In this document: positions 1 through 6,754 of the stretch, one piece after another
Position numbering within the stretch: the first letter of the stretch is position 1
Layout: the number at the start of each line of letters is the position of its first letter
NCBI GenBank assembly: GCA_012728535.1
Contig: JAAYEX010000224.1
Span: forward strand, 1-10,237
Length of the DNA stretch: 10,237 nucleotides
From: Clostridiaceae bacterium
Lineage (GTDB): Bacteria; Bacillota; Clostridia; Saccharofermentanales; DTU023
Reading direction: 5' to 3'
Position numbers and translations under genes: made by a program
Notes under the pieces: generated by a model
The model's database searches: none
Told to the model about the DNA's origin: nothing
Seen by the model: the letters and a program-made list of their open reading frames with translations, nothing else

Positions 1-2970
1 GCCGCAGGTTCCCAGGGTCTTGGAAAGTGTGCCCATTTTTATATCAATATCGTCCGGTTCAAGATTGAAATATTCATCTACACCGCCGCCATGATCACCC
101 AGTATTCCGGCTGAGTGGGCTTCATCAACCATGAGGAAAAAGCCGTACTTTTTCTTTAAGGCGACCAGCTCCTGCACCGGTGCCACATCACCATCCATGC
201 TATAGGCACCTTCTACAATGACGAGAACCTTCTCATAGTCATTGCGTCTGCGTTTCAGAATTCCTTCCAGGACTTCCATGTCATTATGAGGGAAGGCACG
301 GCTGGAGGCCGGAGAAATTTCCAGGCCCTGAGCAATCGAGTTGTGACAGAGGACATCGTATAGGATCAGATCGTTTTGATTACAGAAATTACCGACGAAG
401 GATACATTGGTCGCATGTCCGCTGACCAGGACCAGGCAGTCCTCCGTGTGTTTCCAGCGGGCGATGGCCTGTTCCAGCTCTTTGTGAATACTCTTTTCAC
501 CGGCCAGAAGACGGCTGCCGCTGGCCGAACCTCCATATTTCAGCAAGGCCTCTGTTGCTGCCTGATTGACCTCGGGGTCGCCGGACAGTGCCAGATAGTT
601 GTAGGAACCGAAGTTCAAGACATCCCGGCCTTCATAGGTCGACACATCTAGCAAGGGCGAGTCATGGGCTACGAAGTAGGGGTTGCCGAAGGCTTCGACA
701 ATGGGAGTCAGACCTCTTTCTCTTTGAGCAAAAGCTTTGTATTCACGGGTTTTCTCAAAAGTATCTACGCGGTCTGAGCTCTCTCCTAAATCCGGATCCT
801 CTGCAAGTCCGGCGGCAGTTATCTCAGGGATGATCTCACTCTCTTCATTTGGATTGACAAAGGCTGCCGGTACCTGTGCAGCCGGCTGACCTAGATTCAA
901 TGCAGCAGCCGCAGGTTTTATTCCACTCTTATAATCGCGCAGGAGATCAGCTATTATCTCTGCTGTAAGTTTGTTGTTAAAATTTTCTTCCTCGATTGTG
1001 ACATCATATTCATTCTCCAGAGCTGCCAGAAGAGAGACGGCCTGTAAGCTGTCTGCTTCCAAGTCATGGATAAAATCATCGCGTGCGCTGATTTCTTCCA
1101 CCGGGCGCAGGAGCACTTCGCCCATCAATTCACGAATACGATCTACTGAGACTTCATTCACTTGCTTTTTCTGTTCTTCAATAACTTCCATCACTACAAT
1201 CTCCTCTTCTGCCTTCTCACGAGCGGATTCAGTCAGGTACAACTCACGATAGGGCCATTCATTAGCCTCAATTTGTTCCCTCAGATAATTACGTTTAACT
1301 TTCAAAGCAGCAGACAGGGGCAAGGGGTCACTACTCAGCAAAACTTTGCCGGGCCGTGACAAGATGCTCAATTTCCCGAATTTTTGGCGCAAGGCTTCAG
1401 CTGCTGCCAGATCATCAAAGGTGTCAGCCGGTTCGGCGACCATAATAACCTTTTCATCATCGCCCTGCTGTATACCAAGGACCGTATAGTTTTTAAAAAA
1501 ATCAAGACTGCCTAATTCGTATTCAATATCATCAGGATTGATATTCTCACCGGAAGCACCGATGATGACATCCTTGAGCCGGCCTCTGATAAAGACACGC
1601 TCTTCCGCATCCAGATCAGCAACGTCACCGGTCCGGAACCAATTATCCTCAGAAAAATCTGCAGCTATGTACTCGCCATTGAGAATGACACCGCAATGCA
1701 GATAATCTGTAAGCAGTTCGATTTCACTGTTCTCATTAAGTCGCAGACTGCCGGGCAGGAAGCTGCTTCCGACACTGCCGTCCATGCGTTTTTGAACTTT
1801 CTTTCCACGTTCGACGCTGATGATCCCCGTCTCTGTCAGCCCATAACCATTAACCAGGAAAAAGCCGATGCCGTTCATGAAACGCAGTGTTTCCTCAGAA
1901 ATACGGCCGCCTCCGCTACAGCAAAGCCTCAAATCAGGACCGAAGACCTGGGCCCGGACATCTTTCAGAATTTTATTCAGGAAGGGAGGTAGAGGCAGGC
2001 CGATTTTTTGGAGTCTGATATTCCAGTCAAGCAAACCGTTAAATCGTGACACCTGCTTTTCACCGCCGGCAGCAACTTTTGCCTTGATGCCCCTGGCAAC
2101 ATGATTCCACAAGAGCGGCACACTGATCAGTTGTGTCACACCACGTTCACGGCAGGTTTCCAGCCAGGTTTCGGGAACCTTACTCTTAGGAAAGACGATA
2201 AGTTGTTCAAAGAACTGGCTAAGTAGAAAGATTACGATAAAGCCCAGTATGTGATGAAAGGGCAAAATAGCAATGGAACGCTCCTGTACATCGGGGCGCA
2301 GCCAACGGTCGGAATCCTTGACAACGTAGACTAAGGCACGAAATTGGTTGCTGAGTGTTTCACCGCTGTGTACGTAAAGTTTTGCGGCGCCTGTAGTGCC
2401 GCTGGTAGCCAATATGACATAATTACCGAAGGGACGGTCGGCTGAATTAAGCACGCCGGCACGTTCCAGCGGCGAGCTCTGATCCCTGGCTGCCGCCGTT
2501 GACTCCCTCACTAAACGGATGGACCAGGCTTGGGGCATATCTGTGTTTGAATAAATCTTAATGGAATCAGGAACTTCAACAAAATCCAATGCGTCCTTAT
2601 CCGCAATAATCGCCCTGGCATCTGACTCCGTCAGGAGATGTCGGATTTGAGTGTTTGTTGCATTCGGATCAAGCAGCAAGGCGTTATAGCCGGCTTTCAG
2701 GACAGCCCAGAACCAGAAGACAAATTGTGGCGAAGTGGCTGTTTTGATGCCGATAAAAGATCCGGCAGGCAGGTCGCTCTGCCGTATTACCTGCTCCACC
2801 TCTTCAATAATGGGTGGACATTCCTTGTAACGAATCGTTTTGTAGCCGTCCGGACCGGGAATGTCCAGAGCGCCTTCGTTATTATCCTCACGATAAGTAT
2901 TCCGGTACCAATCCTCAAAGGAATGCATTTTGGGCAATTCTTTGTACAGAATATCGAATTTATTTTTCAT
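1..2970 (-). CDS. Tripartite acyl-AMP ligase / acyl carrier / alpha-oxoamine synthase fusion (C-terminus cut by window edge)
   Basis: One uninterrupted frame of 990 codons starts at ATG 2970 behind an AGGAG site and runs off the left edge. Residues about 1-565 form an ANL adenylation enzyme: P-loop TSGTTGAAK (189-197), YGLTETG (376-382), WFRTGD (444-449), GRLKDVII (463-470) and an A10-type lysine, K557, in PLSAALKVKR. Residues about 605-680 form an acyl carrier domain with the phosphopantetheine serine S641 in LEADSL. An Ala/Pro-rich linker follows to about 735. The rest is a PLP enzyme of the alpha-oxoamine synthase family (BioF, Kbl, serine palmitoyltransferase): NFGSYNYLAL (786-795), SGSRLLAG, H876, VDEAHSAG with D949 and H952, and the PLP lysine K984 in GTLSKTLG. 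The expected role is to activate a carboxylic acid, load it on the carrier domain and condense it with an amino acid, with loss of CO2, to an alpha-aminoketone. The SYNYL signature resembles serine palmitoyltransferase-type members more than BioF. Substrates are unknown, and roughly the last 130-150 residues are missing. Confidence 0.88.
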   Translation of the reverse strand, partial: MKNKFDILYKELPKMHSFEDWYRNTYREDNNEGALDIPGPDGYKTIRYKECPPIIEEVEQVIRQSDLPAGSFIGIKTATSPQFVFWFWAVLKAGYNALLLDPNATNTQIRHLLTESDARAIIADKDALDFVEVPDSIKIYSNTDMPQAWSIRLVRESTAAARDQSSPLERAGVLNSADRPFGNYVILATSGTTGAAKLYVHSGETLSNQFRALVYVVKDSDRWLRPDVQERSIAILPFHHILGFIVIFLLSQFFEQLIVFPKSKVPETWLETCRERGVTQLISVPLLWNHVARGIKAKVAAGGEKQVSRFNGLLDWNIRLQKIGLPLPPFLNKILKDVRAQVFGPDLRLCCSGGGRISEETLRFMNGIGFFLVNGYGLTETGIISVERGKKVQKRMDGSVGSSFLPGSLRLNENSEIELLTDYLHCGVILNGEYIAADFSEDNWFRTGDVADLDAEERVFIRGRLKDVIIGASGENINPDDIEYELGSLDFFKNYTVLGIQQGDDEKVIMVAEPADTFDDLAAAEALRQKFGKLSILSRPGKVLLSSDPLPLSAALKVKRNYLREQIEANEWPYRELYLTESAREKAEEEIVVMEVIEEQKKQVNEVSVDRIRELMGEVLLRPVEEISARDDFIHDLEADSLQAVSLLAALENEYDVTIEEENFNNKLTAEIIADLLRDYKSGIKPAAAALNLGQPAAQVPAAFVNPNEESEIIPEITAAGLAEDPDLGESSDRVDTFEKTREYKAFAQRERGLTPIVEAFGNPYFVAHDSPLLDVSTYEGRDVLNFGSYNYLALSGDPEVNQAATEALLKYGGSASGSRLLAGEKSIHKELEQAIARWKHTEDCLVLVSGHATNVSFVGNFCNQNDLILYDVLCHNSIAQGLEISPASSRAFPHNDMEVLEGILKRRRNDYEKVLVIVEGAYSMDGDVAPVQELVALKKKYGFFLMVDEAHSAGILGDHGGGVDEYFNLEPDDIDIKMGTLSKTLGTCG

Positions 2971-3044
2971 AACTCTCCTGATCCGCAAATCGCGAATACC
3001 GGCCTCCTCCATCTGAAAAAGGTTCAAAGACAGGTCTGTGAGCC

Positions 3045-3058
3045 ATATACTAGTATAT
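3045..3058. promoter_or_regulatory. 14-bp perfect palindrome, possible operator upstream of the tripartite gene
   Basis: The sequence ATATACTAGTATAT is fully self-complementary. It lies about 75 nt upstream of the ATG of the ANL-ACP-oxoamine synthase gene, in the AT-rich part of the 131-nt gap between that gene and yqeC-mocA. It could be a regulator binding site or overlap a -10 region (TATACT on the minus strand). I found no convincing -35/-10 pair with standard spacing, so the promoter itself is not assigned. Confidence 0.35.
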
Positions 3059-3082
3059 ATAATGACATTTGAACAAATACAT

Positions 3083-3096
3083 CGAATTCAAATTCG
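3083..3096. repeat. Inverted repeat CGAATT-CA-AATTCG in the same intergenic gap
   Basis: Two perfect 6-bp arms flank a 2-bp centre. The repeat sits 6 nt beyond the yqeC-mocA stop and about 25 bp from the 14-bp palindrome at 3045-3058. No run of T follows on the minus strand, so it does not look like an intrinsic terminator. A dimeric regulator site is more likely. The rest of the gap (2971-3101) holds only the ribosome binding site of the downstream gene. Confidence 0.3.
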
Positions 3097-3101
3097 ACAA
3101 A

Positions 3102-4532
3102 CTAGCCCAAATTAATCGCTTTACAGGCTTTTGCGTAGTCGGACGGATCGTCAAGATCAAGAAAAGAAAGTGCCAGGTCAAAATTTACCGGCATGACTGC
3201 TTCCGGGTAGCGCTTAATCACCTGGCGTCCACCCATATCACCTTTTAATTCGCTTAATTCCGGAAAAAATTGACGGTCAAAAAGCACCGGAGAACCGCTT
3301 TTCCTCTGATGGACAGCCTGACTGATCCGTCCATCCCTATGTGTTTCCATCATCTGACGCATAAGAATGGGTGATACAAAAGGCTGGTCGCCCGGAACAT
3401 AAAAAGCAGCAGGGCTCTGAGCCGGCAATTCCCTGCTGGCGCGGGCAACTGAACTTCCCTGGCCGTCGGCATAATCCGGGTTATATACCAGGCGCAAGCT
3501 GACGTCAGACGGAAAATACAAAGCGGCCTCCAGACAGACGGTCTCCACCTTTTCACGTTCAAAACCCGTAACCACGAGTATGTCGTTTACTCCGCTTTGA
3601 GCCACCTGGTGCAAGGTACGAGCCAGGACTGTTTTATCCCCCAGCGGCAGCAGCAATTTATTTTCACCCATACGCTCGGACAAGCCCGCAGCCATGACGA
3701 TAGCAGAAAATCTTGCGGCCTTGCTTTCGCAGCGAACCAGGCCGAAGTGCGTTTTATGTGAAAAAGTATCGATACTTCCGTCAGATCCTTTTTCCATGGA
3801 AGTAAAAAACACTGCATCCAAACCGGGCTGTCGCATAGCCCGATCAGCCAGATTCGCCCAATCCGTGTCGCCGGGCATTACATTCGCCTGATTAAAAACT
3901 GCTGCAACTCTTGCCGTTGGCGGTATGTCTTTTAAGAAGGCACCGCTATCGAGAGTCCGGCAAAGGTGCTCGAATCCTATTGTTTCATTCAACTCCAGGC
4001 CGGTCCACTGCGAAAACACCTCAGAGCGATGTACATTTTCTTCGGTCAGGGGCAAGCCCAATCCTTTCAGCCCGAAGAGGATCAAAACCAGATCTGTAGT
4101 CTCGGGAATAACCGGTTCATAGTCCGCATAAGCCTTTAAAGACTTCATTTTCGCTCCATCTGCCTCACAGAGGAAAAGACAATTGGCCGGACCATGCAGG
4201 CGTCGTTTTCTGATCTCTTCATCAAATGCTTCTTTGGAAATACCCTTGTACTTGTGCGGAAACTTCTGGACCTCAGCAGAGAACCACACGCCTGATGTGG
4301 TGGGACAGCTTAATGATATGGGGAAGTCGGGAGCCAGCATGGCTGTAGTTGTCGTCAGAATATGGCAGGGTAAAAGCCTCGACCGGTAAAGATATTCCTG
4401 AGTTGACGTCTTACCTCCGCTGCCAACGGTGCTGATCACAAAGGGAGCCGGAAACAAGCTTGCTCTCCGCTCAATCTCCCGGCGGACAAAGCCTGTTAAG
4501 TCTGTCTCAAAAGAATCACTGCTATTAATCAT
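3102..4532 (-). CDS. Fusion of selenium cofactor protein YqeC and MocA-type molybdenum cofactor cytidylyltransferase
   Basis: The protein has 476 residues from ATG 4532. The N-terminal half is YqeC-like: a P-loop VGSGGKTS (36-43), a TTTT segment (60-63) and the family motif EADGAK (123-128). The C-terminal half, from about residue 275, is a MobA-like nucleotidyltransferase of the MocA/YgfJ type: MAAGLSERMGENK (280-292), VVTG, PGDQPF (380-385), and DLDDPSDY near the end. MocA-type enzymes transfer CMP from CTP to molybdopterin; YqeC is known by association with selenium-dependent molybdenum hydroxylase maturation. The two are usually separate genes, and here they form one chain with a normal length for each part. 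The frame stays open 42 codons further upstream, but that stretch lies inside yqeB and reads like its shadow, so the ATG overlapping the yqeB stop by 8 nt (ATGATTAA) is preferred. It lies directly downstream of yqeB and probably shares its transcript. Confidence 0.9.
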   Translation of the reverse strand: MINSSDSFETDLTGFVRREIERRASLFPAPFVISTVGSGGKTSTQEYLYRSRLLPCHILTTTTAMLAPDFPISLSCPTTSGVWFSAEVQKFPHKYKGISKEAFDEEIRKRRLHGPANCLFLCEADGAKMKSLKAYADYEPVIPETTDLVLILFGLKGLGLPLTEENVHRSEVFSQWTGLELNETIGFEHLCRTLDSGAFLKDIPPTARVAAVFNQANVMPGDTDWANLADRAMRQPGLDAVFFTSMEKGSDGSIDTFSHKTHFGLVRCESKAARFSAIVMAAGLSERMGENKLLLPLGDKTVLARTLHQVAQSGVNDILVVTGFEREKVETVCLEAALYFPSDVSLRLVYNPDYADGQGSSVARASRELPAQSPAAFYVPGDQPFVSPILMRQMMETHRDGRISQAVHQRKSGSPVLFDRQFFPELSELKGDMGGRQVIKRYPEAVMPVNFDLALSFLDLDDPSDYAKACKAINLG

Positions 4533-5340
4533 TGCAGGAAAAATCCGGATACCCTCCTGCTGCCAGGTGATGTAAGATAGCTTCCAGCACACCGCCGGCA
4601 ATGGTACGGCCTTTATCACTGATGCTATAACAATGGCGGAGGTCGTTGCGGGGATCAATATCTCCGATCTTCAGGCCCTGTCTGGCCTCATAACCCTCTG
4701 CTATCAAGCCGCGGATAACGCCCGGCACAGTGGCCAAAACATCTTCATCACCAACCCGGCAGACCGGCTCGCCTTTTTCAACCGTATCACCGATAGACCT
4801 GAGCTGGTGAACGCGCCCTGCCTGCGGTGCACGAAGAACCCTGTCATTGGTAAAGCCGTCCACATCTCCGGGAATTCCGGTATTCGGCGCGGCAAAGCCA
4901 TCATAGATAAGACTTCCCAGAAAATGGCCCCGCTTGGTCTCTACCACGACATGAGCATCACGGCCGGCCATAATATTAGGCCCGAGGCCAATTACCAGAT
5001 CTGCAAAGTTTTTGTCAAAATCGCGAGCTCTTTTGCTGACTGTAGCGTCGATGAAAACATCCGGCCGGAAAAACTCTATCAGTTTTTCCTCAGGCATTGT
5101 ACTTACAGGGATCTCCTTGCGGGCGAAACAGTCATCTATTTCGGATAAATCTTTAATGAGGATACCGCGGGCACCTTCAATCTCCCACTGCCCTTCAGTA
5201 ATCGCATTACAAAAAGAAACGGTAAGGCGCACACAGCTGGGAAAAGGCAGTTCACAAACCAGGACTTTGAAACCTGAGCGCCAGAGCTTATGTATTACTG
5301 CGGAAGCTAAATCACCGCCGCCACGCACCAAGATTTTCAT
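4525..5340 (-). CDS. yqeB: YqeB family selenium-dependent molybdenum hydroxylase accessory protein
   Basis: The 271-residue protein has a full YqeB profile. It opens with a nucleotide-binding-like MKILVRGGGDLAS and a TVSF segment, and continues with LGPNIMAGRDAHVVVETKRG, NTGIPGDVDGF, RVLRAPQAG, a GDxVxxGxPV segment like a biotinyl/barrel-sandwich hybrid turn, GVIRGLI and KIGDIDPR. The family is found with selenium-dependent molybdenum hydroxylases (such as xanthine dehydrogenase) in anaerobes and enterococci. It is thought to help build the labile selenium cofactor, though its chemistry is not established. The ATG at 5340 has an AAGGAG site 10 nt upstream. It starts 17 nt after the CofE-like gene and overlaps yqeC-mocA by 8 nt, so the three are very likely cotranscribed. 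Confidence 0.93.
   Translation of the reverse strand: MKILVRGGGDLASAVIHKLWRSGFKVLVCELPFPSCVRLTVSFCNAITEGQWEIEGARGILIKDLSEIDDCFARKEIPVSTMPEEKLIEFFRPDVFIDATVSKRARDFDKNFADLVIGLGPNIMAGRDAHVVVETKRGHFLGSLIYDGFAAPNTGIPGDVDGFTNDRVLRAPQAGRVHQLRSIGDTVEKGEPVCRVGDEDVLATVPGVIRGLIAEGYEARQGLKIGDIDPRNDLRHCYSISDKGRTIAGGVLEAILHHLAAGGYPDFSCND
4534..4560 (-). promoter_or_regulatory. Strong AGGAGG inside a possible hairpin ahead of the yqeC-mocA start
   Basis: Read on the minus strand, a perfect AGGAGG (4558-4553) lies 20 nt before the ATG at 4532, inside the end of yqeB. Arms GCAGGA (4560-4555) and TCCTGC (4539-4534) could pair around a 15-nt loop, hiding the site until ribosomes finishing yqeB open it. An ATT codon at 4544 has ideal spacing from this site, but ATT starts are rare. 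Translational coupling is an inference. Confidence 0.25.
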
Positions 5341-5357
5341 ATAAACAAAACTCCTTT

Positions 5358-6551
5358 TTATACGGCAAGGCTGTCAAAATAACCCTGAATTAGAACCACA
5401 GGGGTGCCTTTGTCACCGCTGCCGGATGTGAGATCGGCCAGAGAACCCAGCAAATCGACTATGCGGCGTGGGGTCGTTCCTTCAGAACTCATGCCGGATT
5501 TGTCGCCGTCATCTTCCTTAGCAAGAATCGCGGCTCTGATCTGTGCTTCCAGTTCCTGCCCTGACAGCTTGGAAAAAGTATGGTCAGCCAAATATTTTAT
5601 TTTAACTTCGTGCGGTACCCCGCTTAAACCTTCGGTATAGGCGGGAGAAACTACCGGATCAGCCAGTTCCCAGATTTTACCGACAGGATCCTTAAAGGCG
5701 CCGTCACCGTAAACCATGACCTCGACATTTTTGCCTGTCCGCTCCTTGAACAGAGCCGCAATATCCTTAACCAGCCGGTGGCCACTGCGTGGAAATAGTT
5801 TCAGTGTTTCTTCACTGGCCTTATTGCTGCCCAGAAGTCCGTACTGCTCGTTATAACCGCTATCTTCAATGGGTTCAGCCAGGATATCGGATAAACCGTA
5901 GACTAAACCGTCACTGCAGCTCTCCAGAACTTTTCTGCTTCGCTCGCCGCTGTGGATATCACAGACCAGAATATCACGGGAATAATTCAAGATCGCGCGC
6001 GGATCGTTGGCCAGAATAATCTCCGCCTTACATTTTTCCGCTTCAATTATTTCACGGTAAAAGCTCAGGTAATCAATACCGGTGTAGGGATGCTTGAATT
6101 CACCGAAGAGCTGTCTGAATCGCGATTCCGTCAGGATATCGCTCAGTGGATTAATTCCCACTTCATCCAGCTGCTCAAGTGAAGCCAGAGGATTACCGAC
6201 TTCGTCGGTAGGATAGCTGAGGAGGAGTGTTATTTTTTTCGCCCCCCGGGCTACTCCTTTCAAAATAAGAGAAAAGCGGTTCCGGCTAAGTATAGGAAAG
6301 ACAAGACCTATCTCTCCGTCGGGAAAGTGGCGTTGAATATCATAGGCTATATCATCGACGCTGACATAGTTGCCTTCCGCACGGGCGACAACAGATTCAG
6401 TGATAGCTATAACATCACGATCGTGGAGATCAAATTTCTCAGCTTCAGACGCACGTATCACGCTGTCGACCACAATTTCACATAAATTGTCACCGTCGCG
6501 AATGATTGGCGTGCGGATGCCCCTGGAAGTTGTTCCTGTCAAGCGTTCCAT
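5358..6551 (-). CDS. CofE-like protein (coenzyme F420-0:L-glutamate ligase family), role unknown
   Basis: The 397-residue protein opens with a CofE-like N-terminus: TPIIRDGDNL followed by DRDVIAITESVVARAEGNYV. Further motifs are LSRNRFSLILKG, SGYNEQYGLLGSNKASE, VMVYGDGAFKDPVGKIWELA, EGTTPRRIVDLLGSLADLTS and a C-terminal GSGDKGTPVVLIQGYF. True CofE adds glutamate to F420-0 through a GTP-dependent gamma-glutamyl bond and is about 250 residues long. This longer form is common in Clostridia, which generally lack F420, so its substrate is probably something else (a folate, pterin or other carboxylate is possible but unproven). ATG 6551 has AAGGAG 7 nt upstream. The gene begins 26 nt after the CCA end of tRNA-Sec and ends 17 nt before yqeB, which ties it to the selenium genes. 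The family call is firm; the function is not. Confidence 0.8.
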   Translation of the reverse strand: MERLTGTTSRGIRTPIIRDGDNLCEIVVDSVIRASEAEKFDLHDRDVIAITESVVARAEGNYVSVDDIAYDIQRHFPDGEIGLVFPILSRNRFSLILKGVARGAKKITLLLSYPTDEVGNPLASLEQLDEVGINPLSDILTESRFRQLFGEFKHPYTGIDYLSFYREIIEAEKCKAEIILANDPRAILNYSRDILVCDIHSGERSRKVLESCSDGLVYGLSDILAEPIEDSGYNEQYGLLGSNKASEETLKLFPRSGHRLVKDIAALFKERTGKNVEVMVYGDGAFKDPVGKIWELADPVVSPAYTEGLSGVPHEVKIKYLADHTFSKLSGQELEAQIRAAILAKEDDGDKSGMSSEGTTPRRIVDLLGSLADLTSGSGDKGTPVVLIQGYFDSLAV

Positions 6552-6577
6552 TCTGCCACTCCTTTTGAAACTTAAGA

Positions 6578-6674
6578 TGGCGGAAGCATGTGAGAATCGA
6601 ACTCACCCGGGAAGCTCCTAACCCCCCACAACGGTTTTGAAGACCGCAAGGCACACCAGCACCCATCTGCTTCC
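6578..6674 (-). tRNA. selC: Selenocysteine tRNA, anticodon TCA, CCA encoded
   Basis: The 97-nt sequence begins GGAAGCAG and ends TGCTTCC-G-CCA. The anticodon loop CTTCAAA carries TCA (bases 6640-6638) on a stem GCGGT/ACCGT. The T arm is GTGAG-TTCGATT-CTCAC. A six-pair D stem (GGGTGC/GTGCCT, with G-U pairs) and a long variable arm pairing GGGGG with TTCCC are typical of bacterial tRNA-Sec. The acceptor has seven clear pairs; the eighth position of the usual 8-bp acceptor would be G-A. With SelA, SelB and SelD, none of them here, it reads UGA as selenocysteine. It lies in the same direction as, and between, the desulfurase-like gene and the CofE-like gene. Confidence 0.96.
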
Positions 6675-6690
6675 ATTTATAACAACAATT

Positions 6691-6719
6691 ATTCTAACTG
6701 AAGAACGGAAATATTTAAA
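6691..6719 (-). promoter_or_regulatory. Putative sigma-A promoter for tRNA-Sec
   Basis: On the minus strand, TTTAAA (6719-6714, 4 of 6 consensus) and TAGAAT (6696-6691, 5 of 6) are separated by 17 nt. The -10 ends 16 nt before the first base of the tRNA, leaving a short leader of about 9 nt. It lies in the 80-nt AT-rich gap after the class V aminotransferase gene, the only sizeable break in the selenium cluster. It could therefore also drive the CofE-like, yqeB and yqeC-mocA genes. Confidence 0.5.
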
Positions 6720-6754
6720 GTAATCTGTAATTCTGACCGGTTAGGCACAATCAG

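Noticed and set aside
1..760. Reading the PLP domain as BioF of biotin synthesis
   Set aside because: It is fused to an acid-activating enzyme and carrier, has an SYNYL-type signature closer to serine palmitoyltransferase, and no biotin gene is nearby.
1485..1505. T7-A5 run (minus strand) in the ANL domain as a programmed frameshift site
   Set aside because: The zero frame continues with conserved ANL, ACP and oxoamine synthase motifs, so no frameshift is needed.
2638..3072. 144-codon plus-strand frame over the start of the tripartite gene
   Set aside because: It is mostly antisense to the ANL domain and runs into the AT-rich gap; no protein features are recognisable.
4633..5148. 171-codon plus-strand frame opposite yqeB
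   Set aside because: yqeB covers the region with conserved motifs throughout; the opposite frame reads as a shadow.
6225..6262. T-run next to a C/G-rich stretch as a terminator
   Set aside because: It lies inside the CofE-like coding region and does not form a clear stem followed by U in either direction.
5358..6551. Taking the CofE-like gene as evidence of F420 biosynthesis
   Set aside because: No other F420 gene is present and the protein is the longer form common in Clostridia that generally lack F420.
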